Positions 9,695 through 20,241 are shown, counted from the stretch's first letter. The stretch: 64,000 nt of DNA from Arthrobacter rhizophilus (GCF_026241105.1 NZ_JAPFFT010000013.1:56483-120482), one strand, 5' to 3'. Numbers and translations are program-made. Notes: generated from the letters alone by a model not told the origin.

Positions 9695-12600
9695 ATGGAT
9701 AACGAGCAAGTTGTAGCCGCCGCCGAAGATGCGGCGTCCACCGAGACCACTGAAGCGCCCAAGAAAGCCACCCGAACCCGCCGCAAGGCGGTGCCGAAGA
9801 CGGTCGCTGCGGAAGAAACCCCCGACGCCGGAGCTGCCGCATCCGCTGCGGAGCCGCTTACCGAAGACGCAGGTGCCGAAGCGTCCAAGGCTCCTGTTCG
9901 GCGCACCCGGACACGTAAGAAGGTCGAAACTCCCGAGCCGCTGCCAGGATTCGCTGAAGAAGCGCCCGCCGGTGGCGAGGCAGCAGAGGCTGTCGCCGTC
10001 GTGGAACCTGAAATTGCGGCAGAAACTGAAGCTGCGCCGGAAAAGCCGGTCCGCCGTCGTCGGACTACGAAGGCGAAGACCGCAGAGCCGGTTGCCGAAG
10101 AAGCCGGGGTTGAAGCGCTGGTTACCGAAGTTGCGCCCGTCGAACCGCCGGCTGCGGAGATTGCGCCCGAGGAAACCACTGAGGAACCGGCCGCTGAGCC
10201 CGCAGCTGCAAGCCCGGTCGCCTCGCTGTTCCTGGAGCCTGGCTCCGTCACGTCCATGATCTTCCAGGCACCGGACTTGAGCGCAGTTGCCCGGCCGGCC
10301 GTCGTCGAAGAGGAATCTGGAGCCGAGGCTGAGGAAACTGCCGAGGAAGGCGAGCTCGACGATGCCGGCAGCCGCCGCCGCCGTCGCAGCCGCGGGCGCC
10401 GTGGGCGTCGCGGCACCGAACGCGAAGATGCGGCGGGAGAAGAAGCTTCCGCGGAATCCGACGACGAGGTGGAAGCCGGTACCGAGGAAGTCCTTGAGGA
10501 AGGCGTGACCTCCCGCCGTCGTCGGCGCCGCCGTCGTGGCGACCAGGATCTGGAGCTGACGGGCGGCGGAGACGACGATCCCCCCAACACTGTGACCCGT
10601 GTCCGCGCTCCCCGCGCACACGTTGAGTCCACCAGCAGCTCCGATCGCGTCACGAGCGTCAAGGGCTCCACACGCCTTGAAGCCAAGAAGCAGCGCCGCC
10701 GCGAGTCGCGCGAGACCGGCCGCCGCCGCCAGGTCATCACCGAAGCCGAATTCCTGGCTCGCCGCGAGTCCGTGGACCGCCAGATGATCGTTCGCCAGCG
10801 CGACGACAGGATCCAAATCGGTGTCCTGGAAGACGGCGTGCTCGCGGAGCACTTCGTGTCCAAGACACAGCAGGATTCCCTGATCGGCAACGTCTACCTG
10901 GGCAAAGTCCAGAACGTGCTGCCGTCGATGGAAGCCGCATTCGTTGACATCGGACGCGGCCGCAACGCCGTGCTGTACGCCGGTGAAGTCAACTGGGATG
11001 CCGTCACTCTGGAAGGCAAGCCGCGCCGCATTGAAAACGCCCTGAAGTCCGGCGATTCCGTGCTGGTACAGGTCACCAAGGACCCCGTTGGCCACAAGGG
11101 TGCGCGCTTGACGAGCCAGATTTCGCTCCCGGGCCGTTACCTCGTGTACGTGCCGGGCGGTTCAATGACCGGTATTTCCCGCAAGTTGCCCGACGTCGAG
11201 CGCAACCGTCTGAAAAAGATCCTCAAGGATCGCCTCCCCGACAACGCGGGCGTCATTGTCCGCACCGCGGCCGAAGGTGCTTCCGAGGAAGAGCTGACGC
11301 ACGATATCAACCGCCTGCGGGCCCAGTGGGAAGGCATCGAAAGCCAGTCCACGTCCACCAAGATCCTCGCTCCCGAAGTGTTGTACGGCGAACCGGACCT
11401 CACCATCAAGGTTGTCCGTGACGTCTTCAACGAGGACTTCTCCAAGCTCATTGTCTCCGGTGATGAAGCCTGGGACACCATCGAGGCTTACGTGACCTAC
11501 GTGGCTCCGGATCTGGTAGGCCGCCTCGAGAAGTGGACTTCAGACCAGGACATCTTCTCTGCATGGCGCGTGGACGAGCAGATCCACAAGGCATTGGATC
11601 GCAAGGTCTTCCTGCCCTCCGGCGGCTCCCTCGTGATCGACCGCACCGAGGCCATGACCGTTGTTGACGTCAACACCGGGAAGTTCACCGGCAGCGGTGG
11701 CAACCTCGAGGAAACCGTCACCAAGAACAACCTTGAAGCTGCCGAAGAAGTGGTCCGTCAGCTGCGCTTGCGCGACATCGGCGGAATCATCGTCATCGAC
11801 TTCATCGACATGGTCCTGGAATCCAACCGCGATCTCGTGTTGCGCCGCATGGTCGAGTGCCTCGGCCGGGACCGCACCAAGCACCAGGTTGCCGAAGTGA
11901 CCTCGCTTGGCTTGGTCCAGATGACCCGCAAGCGCATGGGCACCGGCCTGCTTGAGGTCTTCGGCGAGCAGTGTGAGACGTGTGCAGGACGGGGAATCGT
12001 CACCCACGACGAGCCCGTGGAGCACCGCCGGGCCAACGTGGTGGCCGCCGAGCACCACCACCCGCGCACTGAGTCACAGCCGACCGTCCGCCCGGAGCAG
12101 CGCAAGCGCCGCCGCGGCAGGGGTACGGGGCAAGGAACTACTGAGCTCCCGCTGACCCCTCCGGCTCCGGTCCATGTTGAATCGACGGATCCTAATCGCC
12201 AGGCAGCAACCCGCGCTGCCCTCGCCACCATCGCGGCTGCGGCCCACGCTGCCCACCTGCACGACGACGAGCTACACCACGCCGCGGAATCGCTCGCTGG
12301 CGGGCACGTAGCGGAGGCAACCCCGGTCCAGCCCCCCGTGGCCCCGGTCCAGGCTCCGGCTGCTGCTTCGAGTGGCGAGGAACGTTCGAAGCCTGTCCTG
12401 CGATTCGGCGGCGAGGAAGTGGCGTTGCCCTTCGTCCACCACGAAGAAGAGCCAGCGAGTGTCGCACCTGCCATGAGCTTGGATCTGTTGGCACGGGCGT
12501 TCGCAGGCCTCGGCGAGGCCCCCGACACCGCGACGACGGCGACAGCGGCCCAGGAAGCGCCCGCAGGGGCCTCCGCCGCTGCAACCGGTGAATCCTGGGA

Positions 12601-12817
12601 GTCAGGTTCGCGTGGACGCCGAGGCCGCCGCAACCGTAGTGCCAGCCGGGCCCAGGGTGCGGCCAACGCCACCGACGTGGAGCACCACGAGGTTGCCGCC
12701 CCTGCCTCCGGCGGGGCCGCGCACGAGGCCAAGGCTCCCGATGCTGCTCCGGCTAAGTCGACGACGGCAGCGGAACCGATCATCCTCGGGGTCGGCGTGC
12801 CCAAGTCCGAGCTCTGA
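9695..12817 (+). CDS. rne: Ribonuclease E/G family endoribonuclease
   Basis: Single-strand-specific endoribonuclease for rRNA maturation and mRNA decay, about 1040 residues. The N-terminal 330 or so residues are low-complexity: Ala/Glu-rich stretches with RRTRTRKK-like clusters, then Arg runs such as SRRRRRSRGRRGRRG and [11 protein letters not shown]. The catalytic core begins near ESVDRQMIVRQRDDRIQIGV, with an S1-like domain (GNVYLGKVQNVLPSMEAAFVD), the DNase I-like metal site VVDVNTGKFTG...NLEAAEEVVRQLRLRDIGGIIVIDFIDM, and the zinc-link cysteines CETCAGRG. The C-terminal tail is again low-complexity and Arg-rich. ATG 9695 follows AGGAG at 9679-9683. The symbol rne/rng is interchangeable in this clade. 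Confidence 0.94.
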   Translation: MDNEQVVAAAEDAASTETTEAPKKATRTRRKAVPKTVAAEETPDAGAAASAAEPLTEDAGAEASKAPVRRTRTRKKVETPEPLPGFAEEAPAGGEAAEAVAVVEPEIAAETEAAPEKPVRRRRTTKAKTAEPVAEEAGVEALVTEVAPVEPPAAEIAPEETTEEPAAEPAAASPVASLFLEPGSVTSMIFQAPDLSAVARPAVVEEESGAEAEETAEEGELDDAGSRRRRRSRGRRGRRGTEREDAAGEEASAESDDEVEAGTEEVLEEGVTSRRRRRRRRGDQDLELTGGGDDDPPNTVTRVRAPRAHVESTSSSDRVTSVKGSTRLEAKKQRRRESRETGRRRQVITEAEFLARRESVDRQMIVRQRDDRIQIGVLEDGVLAEHFVSKTQQDSLIGNVYLGKVQNVLPSMEAAFVDIGRGRNAVLYAGEVNWDAVTLEGKPRRIENALKSGDSVLVQVTKDPVGHKGARLTSQISLPGRYLVYVPGGSMTGISRKLPDVERNRLKKILKDRLPDNAGVIVRTAAEGASEEELTHDINRLRAQWEGIESQSTSTKILAPEVLYGEPDLTIKVVRDVFNEDFSKLIVSGDEAWDTIEAYVTYVAPDLVGRLEKWTSDQDIFSAWRVDEQIHKALDRKVFLPSGGSLVIDRTEAMTVVDVNTGKFTGSGGNLEETVTKNNLEAAEEVVRQLRLRDIGGIIVIDFIDMVLESNRDLVLRRMVECLGRDRTKHQVAEVTSLGLVQMTRKRMGTGLLEVFGEQCETCAGRGIVTHDEPVEHRRANVVAAEHHHPRTESQPTVRPEQRKRRRGRGTGQGTTELPLTPPAPVHVESTDPNRQAATRAALATIAAAAHAAHLHDDELHHAAESLAGGHVAEATPVQPPVAPVQAPAAASSGEERSKPVLRFGGEEVALPFVHHEEEPASVAPAMSLDLLARAFAGLGEAPDTATTATAAQEAPAGASAAATGESWESGSRGRRGRRNRSASRAQGAANATDVEHHEVAAPASGGAAHEAKAPDAAPAKSTTAAEPIILGVGVPKSEL

Positions 12818-12833
12818 GCGCAATACCCTGTCC

Positions 12834-12877
12834 GAAGCCCCGGCCGTTTCCACTCCTGTGGAAGCCGCCGGGGCTTC
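12834..12877 (+). terminator. Hairpin after RNase E/G gene
   Basis: GAAGCCCCGGC at 12834-12844 is the exact reverse complement of GCCGGGGCTTC at 12867-12877, an 11-bp GC-rich stem. The loop also contains TTTCCAC/GTGGAA, which can extend the stem. It lies 16 bases after the stop and before the TPP riboswitch. There is no clear T-run, so termination may be Rho-assisted or weak. Confidence 0.7.
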
Positions 12878-12933
12878 TGGGTTGCCGGCGATTTGAGCGG
12901 GCGCCGTGTGATCCGGGTTAAGCTAAGGCACTG

Positions 12934-13008
12934 ACACGGGGTGCCGCGCACCAAGCCGGCTGAGACCAGACCCGTTGAACCTGTCCGGTTAGCACCGGCG
13001 AAGGGATG
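12934..13008 (+). promoter_or_regulatory. TPP riboswitch (THI element)
   Basis: The conserved TPP aptamer is plain: ACACGGGGTGC at the 5' end, GGCTGAGACC, then ACCCGTTGAACCTG, a variable GTCCGGTTAGCACCGG stem, and the closing GCGAAGGGA. The 3' edge AAGGG is also the ribosome site for the ATG at 13015, so ligand binding should hide the site and lower translation when thiamine pyrophosphate is plentiful. Class recognition is direct from the sequence; the translational mechanism is inferred from the overlap and the lack of a terminator hairpin. Confidence 0.93.
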
Positions 13009-13014
13009 TCTCGT

Positions 13015-14535
13015 ATGACTGTTTCAGCCCAATCAGCTGTCTACCCGCTCAAGGCCATCCAGCGCCCTATCCCCAGGGTCCTCAGCATTGCCGGCTCGGA
13101 TCCTTCGGGGGGTGCCGGAATCCAAGCCGATCTGAAGAGCATTGCGGCCAACGGCGGCTACGGCATGGCCGTCATCACGGCGCTCACCGTACAGAATACG
13201 CGGGGAGTCACTGCCGTCCATGTGCCTCCCGTAGCATTCTTGCGCCAGCAGTTGGATGCCATTAGCGACGACATCACGGTTGATGCCGTCAAAATCGGTA
13301 TGCTCGGGGACGCGACTGTCATCCACGAAGTCCGCCGCTGGCTCGGCGAGGCGCGCCCCGCCGTCGTCGTATTGGATCCGGTGATGATCGCCACCAGTGG
13401 CGACCGGCTCCTGGCGGAGTCCGCTGAAACCGCACTGCGGGAGCTTCTGCCCCTCGCTGACTTGGTGACCCCCAACCTTCCTGAATTGGCCATGCTGCTT
13501 GGCGAACCCGAGGCCACTGACTGGGCATCGGCGCTGGAGCAGGGCAAGCGCTTGGCTGCCGCCTGCGGAAACACCGTCCTGGTGAAGGGCGGCCATCTGC
13601 CGGGAGCCGACTGCCCGGATGCTTTGGTCAACACGGGAGGACTCCTGAGCCAGGACGTCGTCGAGTTCGGCGGCCGGCGGGTGGAGACCCGCAACAGCCA
13701 TGGCACCGGGTGTTCCCTGTCCTCAGCGATGGCGACGGCGAAGGCGCGGCTTGGCGACTGGGAGTCGGCACTGCACGTTGTCAAGCCTTGGCTCCAGGAG
13801 GCGCTGACCCAGTCCGAGGTGCTGGAAGTGGGGAAAGGCAACGGACCGATCAACCATTTCCACGCGCACCAGCACGCCCTCCAACCGGGTGCTTTCGCGG
13901 CCCGGATGTGGGACGCCGCCCAAACGGAACTCGATGCCATTTATGGTTTGGACTTCATCCAAGACTTGCAATCCGGCGGGCTCAGCGAAGAACAGTTCAC
14001 CTACTACCTGTCGCAGGATGCCATCTATCTCAACGGTTACTCCCGCGTTCTGGCGCGTGCCAGCGCCCTCGCGCCGAGTGAATCAGAACAGTTATTCTGG
14101 GCCCGCGGCTCTCAGATGTGCCTTGAAGTCGAGTCTGAGCTGCATCGGAACTGGCTCAGGGGACGCCAGGCAAGCGGAGAGCCGGGCCCCGTCACCAAGG
14201 CCTACGTGGACCACTTGCTGGCGGCATCGGCGTCGGCCAGCTATGCCGTGTTGCTGGCTGCCGTCCTGCCTTGCTATTGGTTGTACGCCGAGGTGGGACA
14301 GCAGCTCCATCATGGCTATCTTCAGGCTGAAACCCCGGAGGAGCACCCTTACGCGGACTGGCTGCGTACCTATGCGGACGATGCGTTTGCTCAGGCTACC
14401 CGCAGAGCAATCGACATCACAGATGCTGCCGCGCAGGCAGCAACACCCGCGGAGCGGGCGGCGATGATGGAAGCATTCTCCCAGTCCTGCCGCTACGAAA
14501 CCGCGTTCTTTGATGCTCCACGTGTGCATGGGTGA
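13015..14535 (+). CDS. thiD: ThiD-TenA fusion: HMP/HMP-P kinase with thiaminase II domain
   Basis: Thiamine biosynthesis and salvage enzyme of about 506 residues. Residues ~20-275 are a ribokinase-fold Thi[50 protein letters not shown], and the anion-hole/catalytic [14 protein letters not shown]. Residues ~285-505 are a TenA/thiaminase II domain, with [15 protein letters not shown], the nucleophile Cys in [12 protein letters not shown], and the late Glu of [10 protein letters not shown]. TenA regenerates HMP from degraded thiamine and ThiD phosphorylates HMP, so the fusion links successive salvage steps. ATG 13015 is favoured over ATG 13006 because the riboswitch-embedded AAGGG is correctly spaced for 13015 only. 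It is a single-gene unit. Confidence 0.93.
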   Translation: MTVSAQSAVYPLKAIQRPIPRVLSIAGSDPSGGAGIQADLKSIAANGGYGMAVITALTVQNTRGVTAVHVPPVAFLRQQLDAISDDITVDAVKIGMLGDATVIHEVRRWLGEARPAVVVLDPVMIATSGDRLLAESAETALRELLPLADLVTPNLPELAMLLGEPEATDWASALEQGKRLAAACGNTVLVKGGHLPGADCPDALVNTGGLLSQDVVEFGGRRVETRNSHGTGCSLSSAMATAKARLGDWESALHVVKPWLQEALTQSEVLEVGKGNGPINHFHAHQHALQPGAFAARMWDAAQTELDAIYGLDFIQDLQSGGLSEEQFTYYLSQDAIYLNGYSRVLARASALAPSESEQLFWARGSQMCLEVESELHRNWLRGRQASGEPGPVTKAYVDHLLAASASASYAVLLAAVLPCYWLYAEVGQQLHHGYLQAETPEEHPYADWLRTYADDAFAQATRRAIDITDAAAQAATPAERAAMMEAFSQSCRYETAFFDAPRVHG

Positions 14536-14956
14536 GCCTCGTTTTTGACGAGGAGAAGGTGGATCGTCAGGCTGTTTAGGCAGAAGCCGCAGCGTGTCGG
14601 AGCGGGGATCCAAGCTTTTCCCGGCCGGCAGGGTAGGCTGTATGGGCACGGTACCGGATGGCGGCATAGCCAGTCTGTGGCAGCCATCACGTGGCAGCCT
14701 CCGGACCTGGCCTCATTTGCAGCCGAAGGCGAAACTAGCGTAATCTAGATCTTCGGTGCTTACGCCAACACTTGGGTTATGCCCCTCGGAACCCTTCATG
14801 TGGAACTTACCTTTCACTTGGAACTGTTTGAGGGATGACTCATGGATTCCGTACCGGAGTCCACGGCGTTGAGGCACAGCGCGAACCAGGCCCGTTTTCG
14901 GATCGGGGTTCCGCACGCAAATTTAGTAATAAACGTCGAGAGAAGTGAGTGCCCAA
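14536..14956 (+). promoter_or_regulatory. rplU leader region with candidate promoter
   Basis: A 421-base gap without a convincing gene. The best promoter candidate is TTGCAG at 14717-14722 and TAATCT at 14741-14746, 18 bases apart, leaving a leader of about 200 bases ahead of rplU. The leader holds short imperfect hairpins but no leader class I recognise. Long leaders before ribosomal protein operons often carry autoregulation; that is only a possibility here. Confidence 0.35.
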
Positions 14957-15265
14957 GTGGTGTACGCGATTGTCCGCGCAGGCGGCCGCCAAGAAAAGGT
15001 TTCCGTTGGAGACTACGTAACCCTGAACCGCGTCCCCGGTGGAGCCGGCAGCACTCTTGAGCTGCCCGCACTGCTCCTGGTGGACGGTGACAAGGTCACC
15101 TCCGCTGCTGCGGATCTGGCCAAGGTCAAGGTTACGGCTGAGATCCTCGAAGACCTCCGTGGTCCGAAGATCGTCATCCAGAAGTTCAAGAACAAGACCG
15201 GCTACAAGAAGCGCCAGGGTCACCGTCAAGAACTGACCAAGATCAAGATCACCGGTATCAAGTAA
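14957..15265 (+). CDS. rplU: 50S ribosomal protein L21
   Basis: Large-subunit ribosomal protein that binds 23S rRNA. The sequence [20 protein letters not shown]...[33 protein letters not shown] matches bL21 over its whole length. The frame is open from GTG 14945, but family members start right before VYAIV, so I place the start at GTG 14957 (about 102 residues). GTG 14945, with GAGAGAA just upstream, is the alternative. It lies 60 bases before rpmA in the standard rplU-rpmA-obgE order. Confidence 0.95.
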   Translation: MVYAIVRAGGRQEKVSVGDYVTLNRVPGGAGSTLELPALLLVDGDKVTSAAADLAKVKVTAEILEDLRGPKIVIQKFKNKTGYKKRQGHRQELTKIKITGIK

Positions 15266-15325
15266 CCACTGGTTGCTGTTCAGGTTTTCAACAGATTCCC
15301 CAGAATTTAAAGGCAGGCATTTCAA

Positions 15326-15589
15326 ATGGCACATAAAAAAGGCGCGAGTTCCACTCGCAACGGTCGTGACTCCAACGCCCAGTACCTCGGCGTAAAGCGC
15401 TTCGGTGGCCAGGTCGTTTCCGCAGGCGAGATCATCGTCCGCCAGCGCGGCACCCACTTCCACCCGGGCGCCGGTGTCGGCCGCGGTGGCGACGACACCC
15501 TGTTCGCCCTGCAGGCAGGTGCGGTTGAGTTCGGTACTCGCCGTGGCCGTCGCGTAGTGAACATCGTTGCTGCTGCAGCTGCAGAGTAA
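15326..15589 (+). CDS. rpmA: 50S ribosomal protein L27
   Basis: Ribosomal protein near the peptidyl-transferase centre. It has 87 residues beginning [29 protein letters not shown], the classic bL27 N terminus without a Firmicutes-type cleaved extension. [24 protein letters not shown] is also diagnostic. The ribosome site AAGGCAGG precedes ATG 15326. It is followed by a strong intrinsic terminator, so obgE probably has its own promoter or relies on read-through. Confidence 0.97.
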   Translation: MAHKKGASSTRNGRDSNAQYLGVKRFGGQVVSAGEIIVRQRGTHFHPGAGVGRGGDDTLFALQAGAVEFGTRRGRRVVNIVAAAAAE

Positions 15590-15602
15590 TAACACGTTCT
15601 AA

Positions 15603-15644
15603 ACGGGTGGAGCGGGCCGTATGGCCCGCTCCACCCGTCTTTTT
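15603..15644 (+). terminator. Intrinsic terminator after rplU-rpmA
   Basis: ACGGGTGGAGCGGGCC pairs perfectly with GGCCCGCTCCACCCGT around a TAT-type loop, giving a 16-bp stem. It is immediately followed by CTTTTTAA. This is a textbook Rho-independent terminator, placed 13 bases after the rpmA stop. Confidence 0.92.
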
Positions 15645-15733
15645 AACCGCACTAGAATTTACTAGGGCGGGCGGCGGCGCATCAGCCGGTAACACGCACT
15701 TCAAGCAGTAATTTCCACATAGAGGAGAAACAC

Positions 15734-17323
15734 GTGGCGACCTTCGTAGACCGGGTAGTACTTCACGTATCCGGCGGAACAGGCGGCCACGGCTGTGTCT
15801 CTGTTAAGCGCGAGAAGTTCAAGCCCCTCGGCGGACCCGATGGCGGCAACGGCGGTAATGGCGGCGACGTCATCCTGCGCGTTGACGCCCAGACCACCAC
15901 GCTGCTTGATTACCACCACGCACCCCACCGCCACGCAACCAACGGTGGCCCCGGCATGGGCGACTGGCGCGGCGGCAAGAACGGTGAAACCCTCGTGCTT
16001 CCCGTCCCGGACGGCACCGTGGTCAAGACCAAGGACGGCGTTGTCCTTGCTGACCTGGTAGGTGAAGGCACCGAGTTCATCGCCGCTGCAGGCGGCCTGG
16101 GCGGCCTTGGTAACTCCTCGTTGTCTTCGCAGAAGCGCAGGGCTCCCGGTTTCGCCCTCCTCGGCACTGAAGGCGACTCCAGCGACATCGTCCTGGAATT
16201 GAAGTCCATCGCAGACATCGCGCTGGTTGGCTTCCCCTCCGCAGGCAAGTCCAGCCTGGTCGCGGCGATGTCAGCCGCGCGGCCTAAGATCGCCGACTAC
16301 CCGTTCACCACCCTGATCCCCAACCTTGGCGTGGTCCAGGCCGGTGACGTCCGATTCACCATTGCAGACGTTCCCGGGCTGATCGAAGGCGCGAGCGAGG
16401 GCAAAGGCCTGGGCCACAACTTCCTGCGCCACGTGGAGCGTTGTGCCGCACTGGTGCACGTGCTGGACTGCGGAACGTTGGAAGCGGACAGGGACCCCCT
16501 CTCGGATCTTGCGATCATCGAGCAAGAGCTGGACAAGTACGCGGTGGACATGAGCTACGCCGGCGTTGACGGCGAAGTGGTCCCCCTGAACGAACGCCCC
16601 AAGCTCGTGGTCCTGAACAAGGTGGACCTGCCTGATGGTCGGGACATGGCCGAGTTCGTCCGTCCCGAACTGGAACAGCGTGGCTACCGCGTCTTCGAAG
16701 TCTCCGCCACGAGCCATGAAGGCCTGCGCCAACTGAGCTACGCCATGGGCGAGATTGTCATGGCCGCCCGAAAGGCCGTTGCCACTGCGCCTCCCAAAGT
16801 CCCAACGCCCGTGCTCCGCCCCCGTTCCGTCAACGAGTCCGGCTTCAAGATCCGCCGCGAGGAAAAGAACCTCGAGCCGCTCTTCCGCGTACTGGGGGAG
16901 AAGCCGGTCCGCTGGGTCAAGCAGACGGACTTCACCAATGAAGAAGCCATTGGCTACCTGGCCGATCGCCTTGCCAAGCTCGGCATCGAGAACGAGTTGT
17001 TCAAGATGGGTGCCGTTCCGGGGGACACCGTCGTGATCGGCGAAGAGGACGGCGTCGTCTTCGACTGGGAGCCCACCATGATGGCGGGTGCCGAACTCCT
17101 GGCGACGCCTCGAGGAACCGACATTCGTGTTGCCGACATCGGCGACCGTCCTACCCGTTCGCAGAAGCGCGATGAGCAACTTGAGCGCCGCGAAGCAAAG
17201 GCCGCAGCACGCGCCGAGCTCGAAGCCGAGCGCAAGGCGGGCATCTGGACTGAGTCCGTCAGCGGCCGTCGTCTACCCAAGCCCCTGAAGGAAAGCGGCC
17301 TGGAAGCCGAAAATGACGACTAG
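15734..17323 (+). CDS. obgE: GTPase Obg (CgtA)
   Basis: Essential GTPase in 50S assembly and stress control, 529 residues. The N-terminal Gly-rich Obg fold ([29 protein letters not shown]) spans about residues 1-158. The G domain has G1 [11 protein letters not shown]2/switch [13 protein letters not shown]3 [16 protein letters not shown] and G4 NKVD. The C-terminal OCT domain ([25 protein letters not shown]) and a charged tail follow, typical of actinobacterial Obg. The start GTG 15734 follows GAGGAG. Its last 11 bases overlap proB in another frame. Confidence 0.96.
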   Translation: MATFVDRVVLHVSGGTGGHGCVSVKREKFKPLGGPDGGNGGNGGDVILRVDAQTTTLLDYHHAPHRHATNGGPGMGDWRGGKNGETLVLPVPDGTVVKTKDGVVLADLVGEGTEFIAAAGGLGGLGNSSLSSQKRRAPGFALLGTEGDSSDIVLELKSIADIALVGFPSAGKSSLVAAMSAARPKIADYPFTTLIPNLGVVQAGDVRFTIADVPGLIEGASEGKGLGHNFLRHVERCAALVHVLDCGTLEADRDPLSDLAIIEQELDKYAVDMSYAGVDGEVVPLNERPKLVVLNKVDLPDGRDMAEFVRPELEQRGYRVFEVSATSHEGLRQLSYAMGEIVMAARKAVATAPPKVPTPVLRPRSVNESGFKIRREEKNLEPLFRVLGEKPVRWVKQTDFTNEEAIGYLADRLAKLGIENELFKMGAVPGDTVVIGEEDGVVFDWEPTMMAGAELLATPRGTDIRVADIGDRPTRSQKRDEQLERREAKAAARAELEAERKAGIWTESVSGRRLPKPLKESGLEAENDD

Positions 17324-18503
17324 TACGGCCCGCGTCCCTGAAGTGACTGAAGACGCCGACGCCGCTGAGCGCCACGCCTTGGCTGGCGCCAAGCGGATCG
17401 TGGTGAAGGTGGGTTCGTCCTCGCTGACCAGCATCAAGGGCGGCATCTCGGAGAAAGCACTGACGGCGCTCGTCCACGCATTGGCCACGAAGCGCAACTC
17501 CGGGACGGAGATCATCCTGGTCTCTTCCGGTGCAATTGCGGCGGGTCTCGCGCCGCTTGGCCTGGCAAAGCGTCCCAAGGACCTTGCCACGCAGCAAGCC
17601 GCGGCCAGTGTGGGGCAAGGGCTGTTGATGGCGCGCTACTCGCAGGCTTTTGCGGCGCACGGTGTCACTGTCAGCCAGGTCCTGTTGACTGCGGATGATT
17701 TGATGCGGCGCACGCAGCACAGCAACGCGTACCGGGCGCTGGACCGCCTGCTGAACCTCGGCGTCGTGCCGGTCGTCAACGAAAACGACACGGTTGCCAC
17801 GCATGAAATCCGCTTTGGTGACAACGACCGGCTCGCGGCCTTGGTGGCGCACCTGGTCAGGGCTGACGCGCTGGTCCTGCTTTCCGACGTCGACGCGCTC
17901 TACGACGGTCCGCCGTCGCTGGGTGCCAAGCGCATTCCGCTCGTCACTGGCCCCCAGGACCTGGTCGGCGTGACAATCGGCAAGGCAGGCAAAGCCGGCA
18001 TCGGAACCGGCGGCATGACCACCAAGGTGGAGGCAGCTTCGATCGCGGCAGGCTCCGGCATCCACGCCCTCGTGACGTCCACCGCCAACGCCGCGGCCGC
18101 CCTCGCGGGCGAGGACGTAGGCACGTGGTTTGCCATCAACGGCAACCGCAAACCCGTCCGCCTCTTGTGGCTGGCCCACCTCGCTTCTGTTCGGGGCCGT
18201 TTGGTGCTCGACGACGGCGCCGTCAAAGCCGTGCGCGACCGTCACACTTCGCTGCTGCCCGCCGGAATTTCCTCAGTGACCGGCGAATTCGAACCAGGCG
18301 ATCCTGTGGAAATGATCTCTGCCGAGGGCACCGTGATTGCCAGGGGACTGGTGAACTATTCCTCGGAAGAACTTCCCCGCATGCTTGGCCGCTCCACCAA
18401 GGAGCTCGCCAAGGACCTTGGCCGCGGATATGACCGCGTAGTTGTTCATGTTGACGACCTCGTACTGGTTCAACTGGCCCGCTCCAGTAAACTTGGAGAA
18501 TGA
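17313..18503 (+). CDS. proB: Glutamate 5-kinase
   Basis: First step of proline synthesis, phosphorylating glutamate on the gamma carboxyl. It has 396 residues: an amino-acid kinase domain ([67 protein letters not shown]) followed by a C-terminal PUA domain from about residue 295. ATG 17313 lies inside obgE (11-base overlap) and its stop overlaps proA (ATGA), so obgE-proB-proA is translationally coupled. Feedback inhibition by proline is known for the family. Confidence 0.96.
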   Translation: MTTSTARVPEVTEDADAAERHALAGAKRIVVKVGSSSLTSIKGGISEKALTALVHALATKRNSGTEIILVSSGAIAAGLAPLGLAKRPKDLATQQAAASVGQGLLMARYSQAFAAHGVTVSQVLLTADDLMRRTQHSNAYRALDRLLNLGVVPVVNENDTVATHEIRFGDNDRLAALVAHLVRADALVLLSDVDALYDGPPSLGAKRIPLVTGPQDLVGVTIGKAGKAGIGTGGMTTKVEAASIAAGSGIHALVTSTANAAAALAGEDVGTWFAINGNRKPVRLLWLAHLASVRGRLVLDDGAVKAVRDRHTSLLPAGISSVTGEFEPGDPVEMISAEGTVIARGLVNYSSEELPRMLGRSTKELAKDLGRGYDRVVVHVDDLVLVQLARSSKLGE

Positions 18504-19870
18504 CTGAGGCCCTGACCCCTGATTTTCCCGTGATAACCGACGCCCTGGCTTCCGGCAATGCCGCCCAGGTGCCGGAAATTCCGGAGCTGGGAACCGTGCC
18601 ACTCACCCCTGAGAGTGTCGAAGCGGCCGTGCATTCGATTGCGGACCGCTCACGGCAGGCCGCACGGCGCATGAGCCAGGCGAACCGTGCCTGGAAGGAC
18701 CGCGCGCTGCACGCTATCGGTGGTGCCCTCAAGGAACAGCAGGGGCTGGTCCTCGCTGCCAACGCCAAGGACGTCGAGTCAGGCCGCAGCAACGGAACCT
18801 CTCCCGCCTTGCTGGACCGCCTGACCCTGACTCCCGCTCGCATCGACGGCCTCGTCGCGGCCCTTGAAAACCTGGCAGGCCTGCCGGATCCCGTGGGCAA
18901 CGTCGTCCGCGGCCAGACTCTTCCCAACGGGCTGCGCTTGCGTCAGATCAACGTGCCCATGGGCGTGGTGGCAGCGATTTACGAGGCCCGCCCCAACGTC
19001 ACCGTGGACATCGCCGGACTTGCACTGAAGAGCGGCAACGCCGTGATCCTGCGCGGCGGATCGGCTGCGGCCCACACGAACGCGGCCCTGGTGACCATCC
19101 TCCGCGACGCCCTGGAATCCGTTGGCCTTCCGGCCGACGCCGTCCAGACCGTTGACCAGTTCGGCCGCGAGGGTGCCAATGTGCTCATGCGTGCCCGTGG
19201 CCGGGTAGACGTGCTGATACCCCGCGGCGGACGCGAGCTGATCCAGACTGTGGTGAGCAACTCCTCCGTGCCCGTTATCGAGACCGGCGAAGGCAATGTG
19301 CATATCTTCCTCGACGAGTCCGCCAGCGAAGACATGGCCGTCGATATCCTGCTCAACGCCAAGACCCAGCGTCCCAGCGTCTGCAACACCGTGGAGACGC
19401 TCCTGGTTCACTCGAAATCGACCGTGCTGCCGGCAGTCGCTGCCGCACTGCGTTCTGCCGGCGTAACTCTCCACGTCGATTCCCGGATCCAAGCAGCGCT
19501 GTCCGGTGCCGTGGATACCGTTCCCGCCGACGACGTCGATTGGGCTACGGAATACATGGACCTTGACCTCGCGGTTGCCATGGTGGACAGCCTCGACGAG
19601 GCAGTTGCCCACATCCGCAAGTGGTCCACGGGCCACACGGAAGCCATCCTGACGAACAACTTGGCCAACGCTGAGAAGTTCATCGCCGATGTCGACTCTG
19701 CGGCGGTCATCGTGAACGCGTCCACGCGTTTCACTGACGGCGGCGAGCTCGGCTTGGGCGCCGAGGTGGGAATCTCCACGCAGAAGCTGCATGCTCGCGG
19801 TCCCATGGGCCTCACGGAACTGACCACCACCAAGTGGATCGTGCAGGGTGAAGGCCAGATCCGCGGCTAA
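18500..19870 (+). CDS. proA: Gamma-glutamyl phosphate reductase
   Basis: Second proline step, reducing gamma-glutamyl phosphate to glutamate semialdehyde with NADPH. It has 456 residues, somewhat longer than the usual ~415 because of an N-terminal extension of about 35 residues before ESVEAAVHSIADRSRQAARR. Visible signatures are the aldehyde-dehydrogenase fold segments VPMGVVAAIYEARPNVTVD and LKSGNAVILRGGSAA, the catalytic Cys in RPSVCNTVETLLVH, and the C-terminal GPMGLTELTTTKWIVQGEGQIRG. It starts at ATG 18500 overlapping the proB stop. A later internal start is possible, but none has a better ribosome site. Confidence 0.95.
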   Translation: MTEALTPDFPVITDALASGNAAQVPEIPELGTVPLTPESVEAAVHSIADRSRQAARRMSQANRAWKDRALHAIGGALKEQQGLVLAANAKDVESGRSNGTSPALLDRLTLTPARIDGLVAALENLAGLPDPVGNVVRGQTLPNGLRLRQINVPMGVVAAIYEARPNVTVDIAGLALKSGNAVILRGGSAAAHTNAALVTILRDALESVGLPADAVQTVDQFGREGANVLMRARGRVDVLIPRGGRELIQTVVSNSSVPVIETGEGNVHIFLDESASEDMAVDILLNAKTQRPSVCNTVETLLVHSKSTVLPAVAAALRSAGVTLHVDSRIQAALSGAVDTVPADDVDWATEYMDLDLAVAMVDSLDEAVAHIRKWSTGHTEAILTNNLANAEKFIADVDSAAVIVNASTRFTDGGELGLGAEVGISTQKLHARGPMGLTELTTTKWIVQGEGQIRG

Positions 19871-19949
19871 CAACGCTGTAACATAGAACAGAAGTCCTGA
19901 ACGGTGGGAGGATCCGCCGTCGAAATCCTTTGAACCGCTAGGGGAGAAA

Positions 19950-20189
19950 ATGCAGTTTCAGCAGATCGCCATTTCCATTCTCGCTCAAGGGGGCGAAACC
20001 GGACACGAGGCACCTGCCCCGCTGTGGGCTGAACCGTGGGTTTTCGGTGTGTCCATGTTCAGCATTTTGCTGGTCCTGATGTTTGTGGCTGTCTCCTACA
20101 CCAACCTCGGCAACCGTCACGACGCCGTCGACGAGCACTCGGATCCGCACCGCCAGCACCCAGCCAAGCACCCAGGGCTGGGTCACTAA
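19950..20189 (+). CDS. Small single-pass membrane protein
   Basis: A 79-residue protein with one clear membrane segment ([21 protein letters not shown]) and a His-rich, charged tail ([24 protein letters not shown]). Function is unknown. The ribosome site AGGGGAGAAA directly before ATG 19950 is strong, and the gene sits in the conserved interval between proA and nadD. The His/Asp tail could bind metal, which is speculation. It could also act as a small accessory subunit. Confidence 0.75.
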   Translation: MQFQQIAISILAQGGETGHEAPAPLWAEPWVFGVSMFSILLVLMFVAVSYTNLGNRHDAVDEHSDPHRQHPAKHPGLGH

Positions 20190-20241
20190 CATTTCCGCCG
20201 CAAAACCCTTCGAGGAAACGGGGCGCCGGCTTCGCCTGGGC

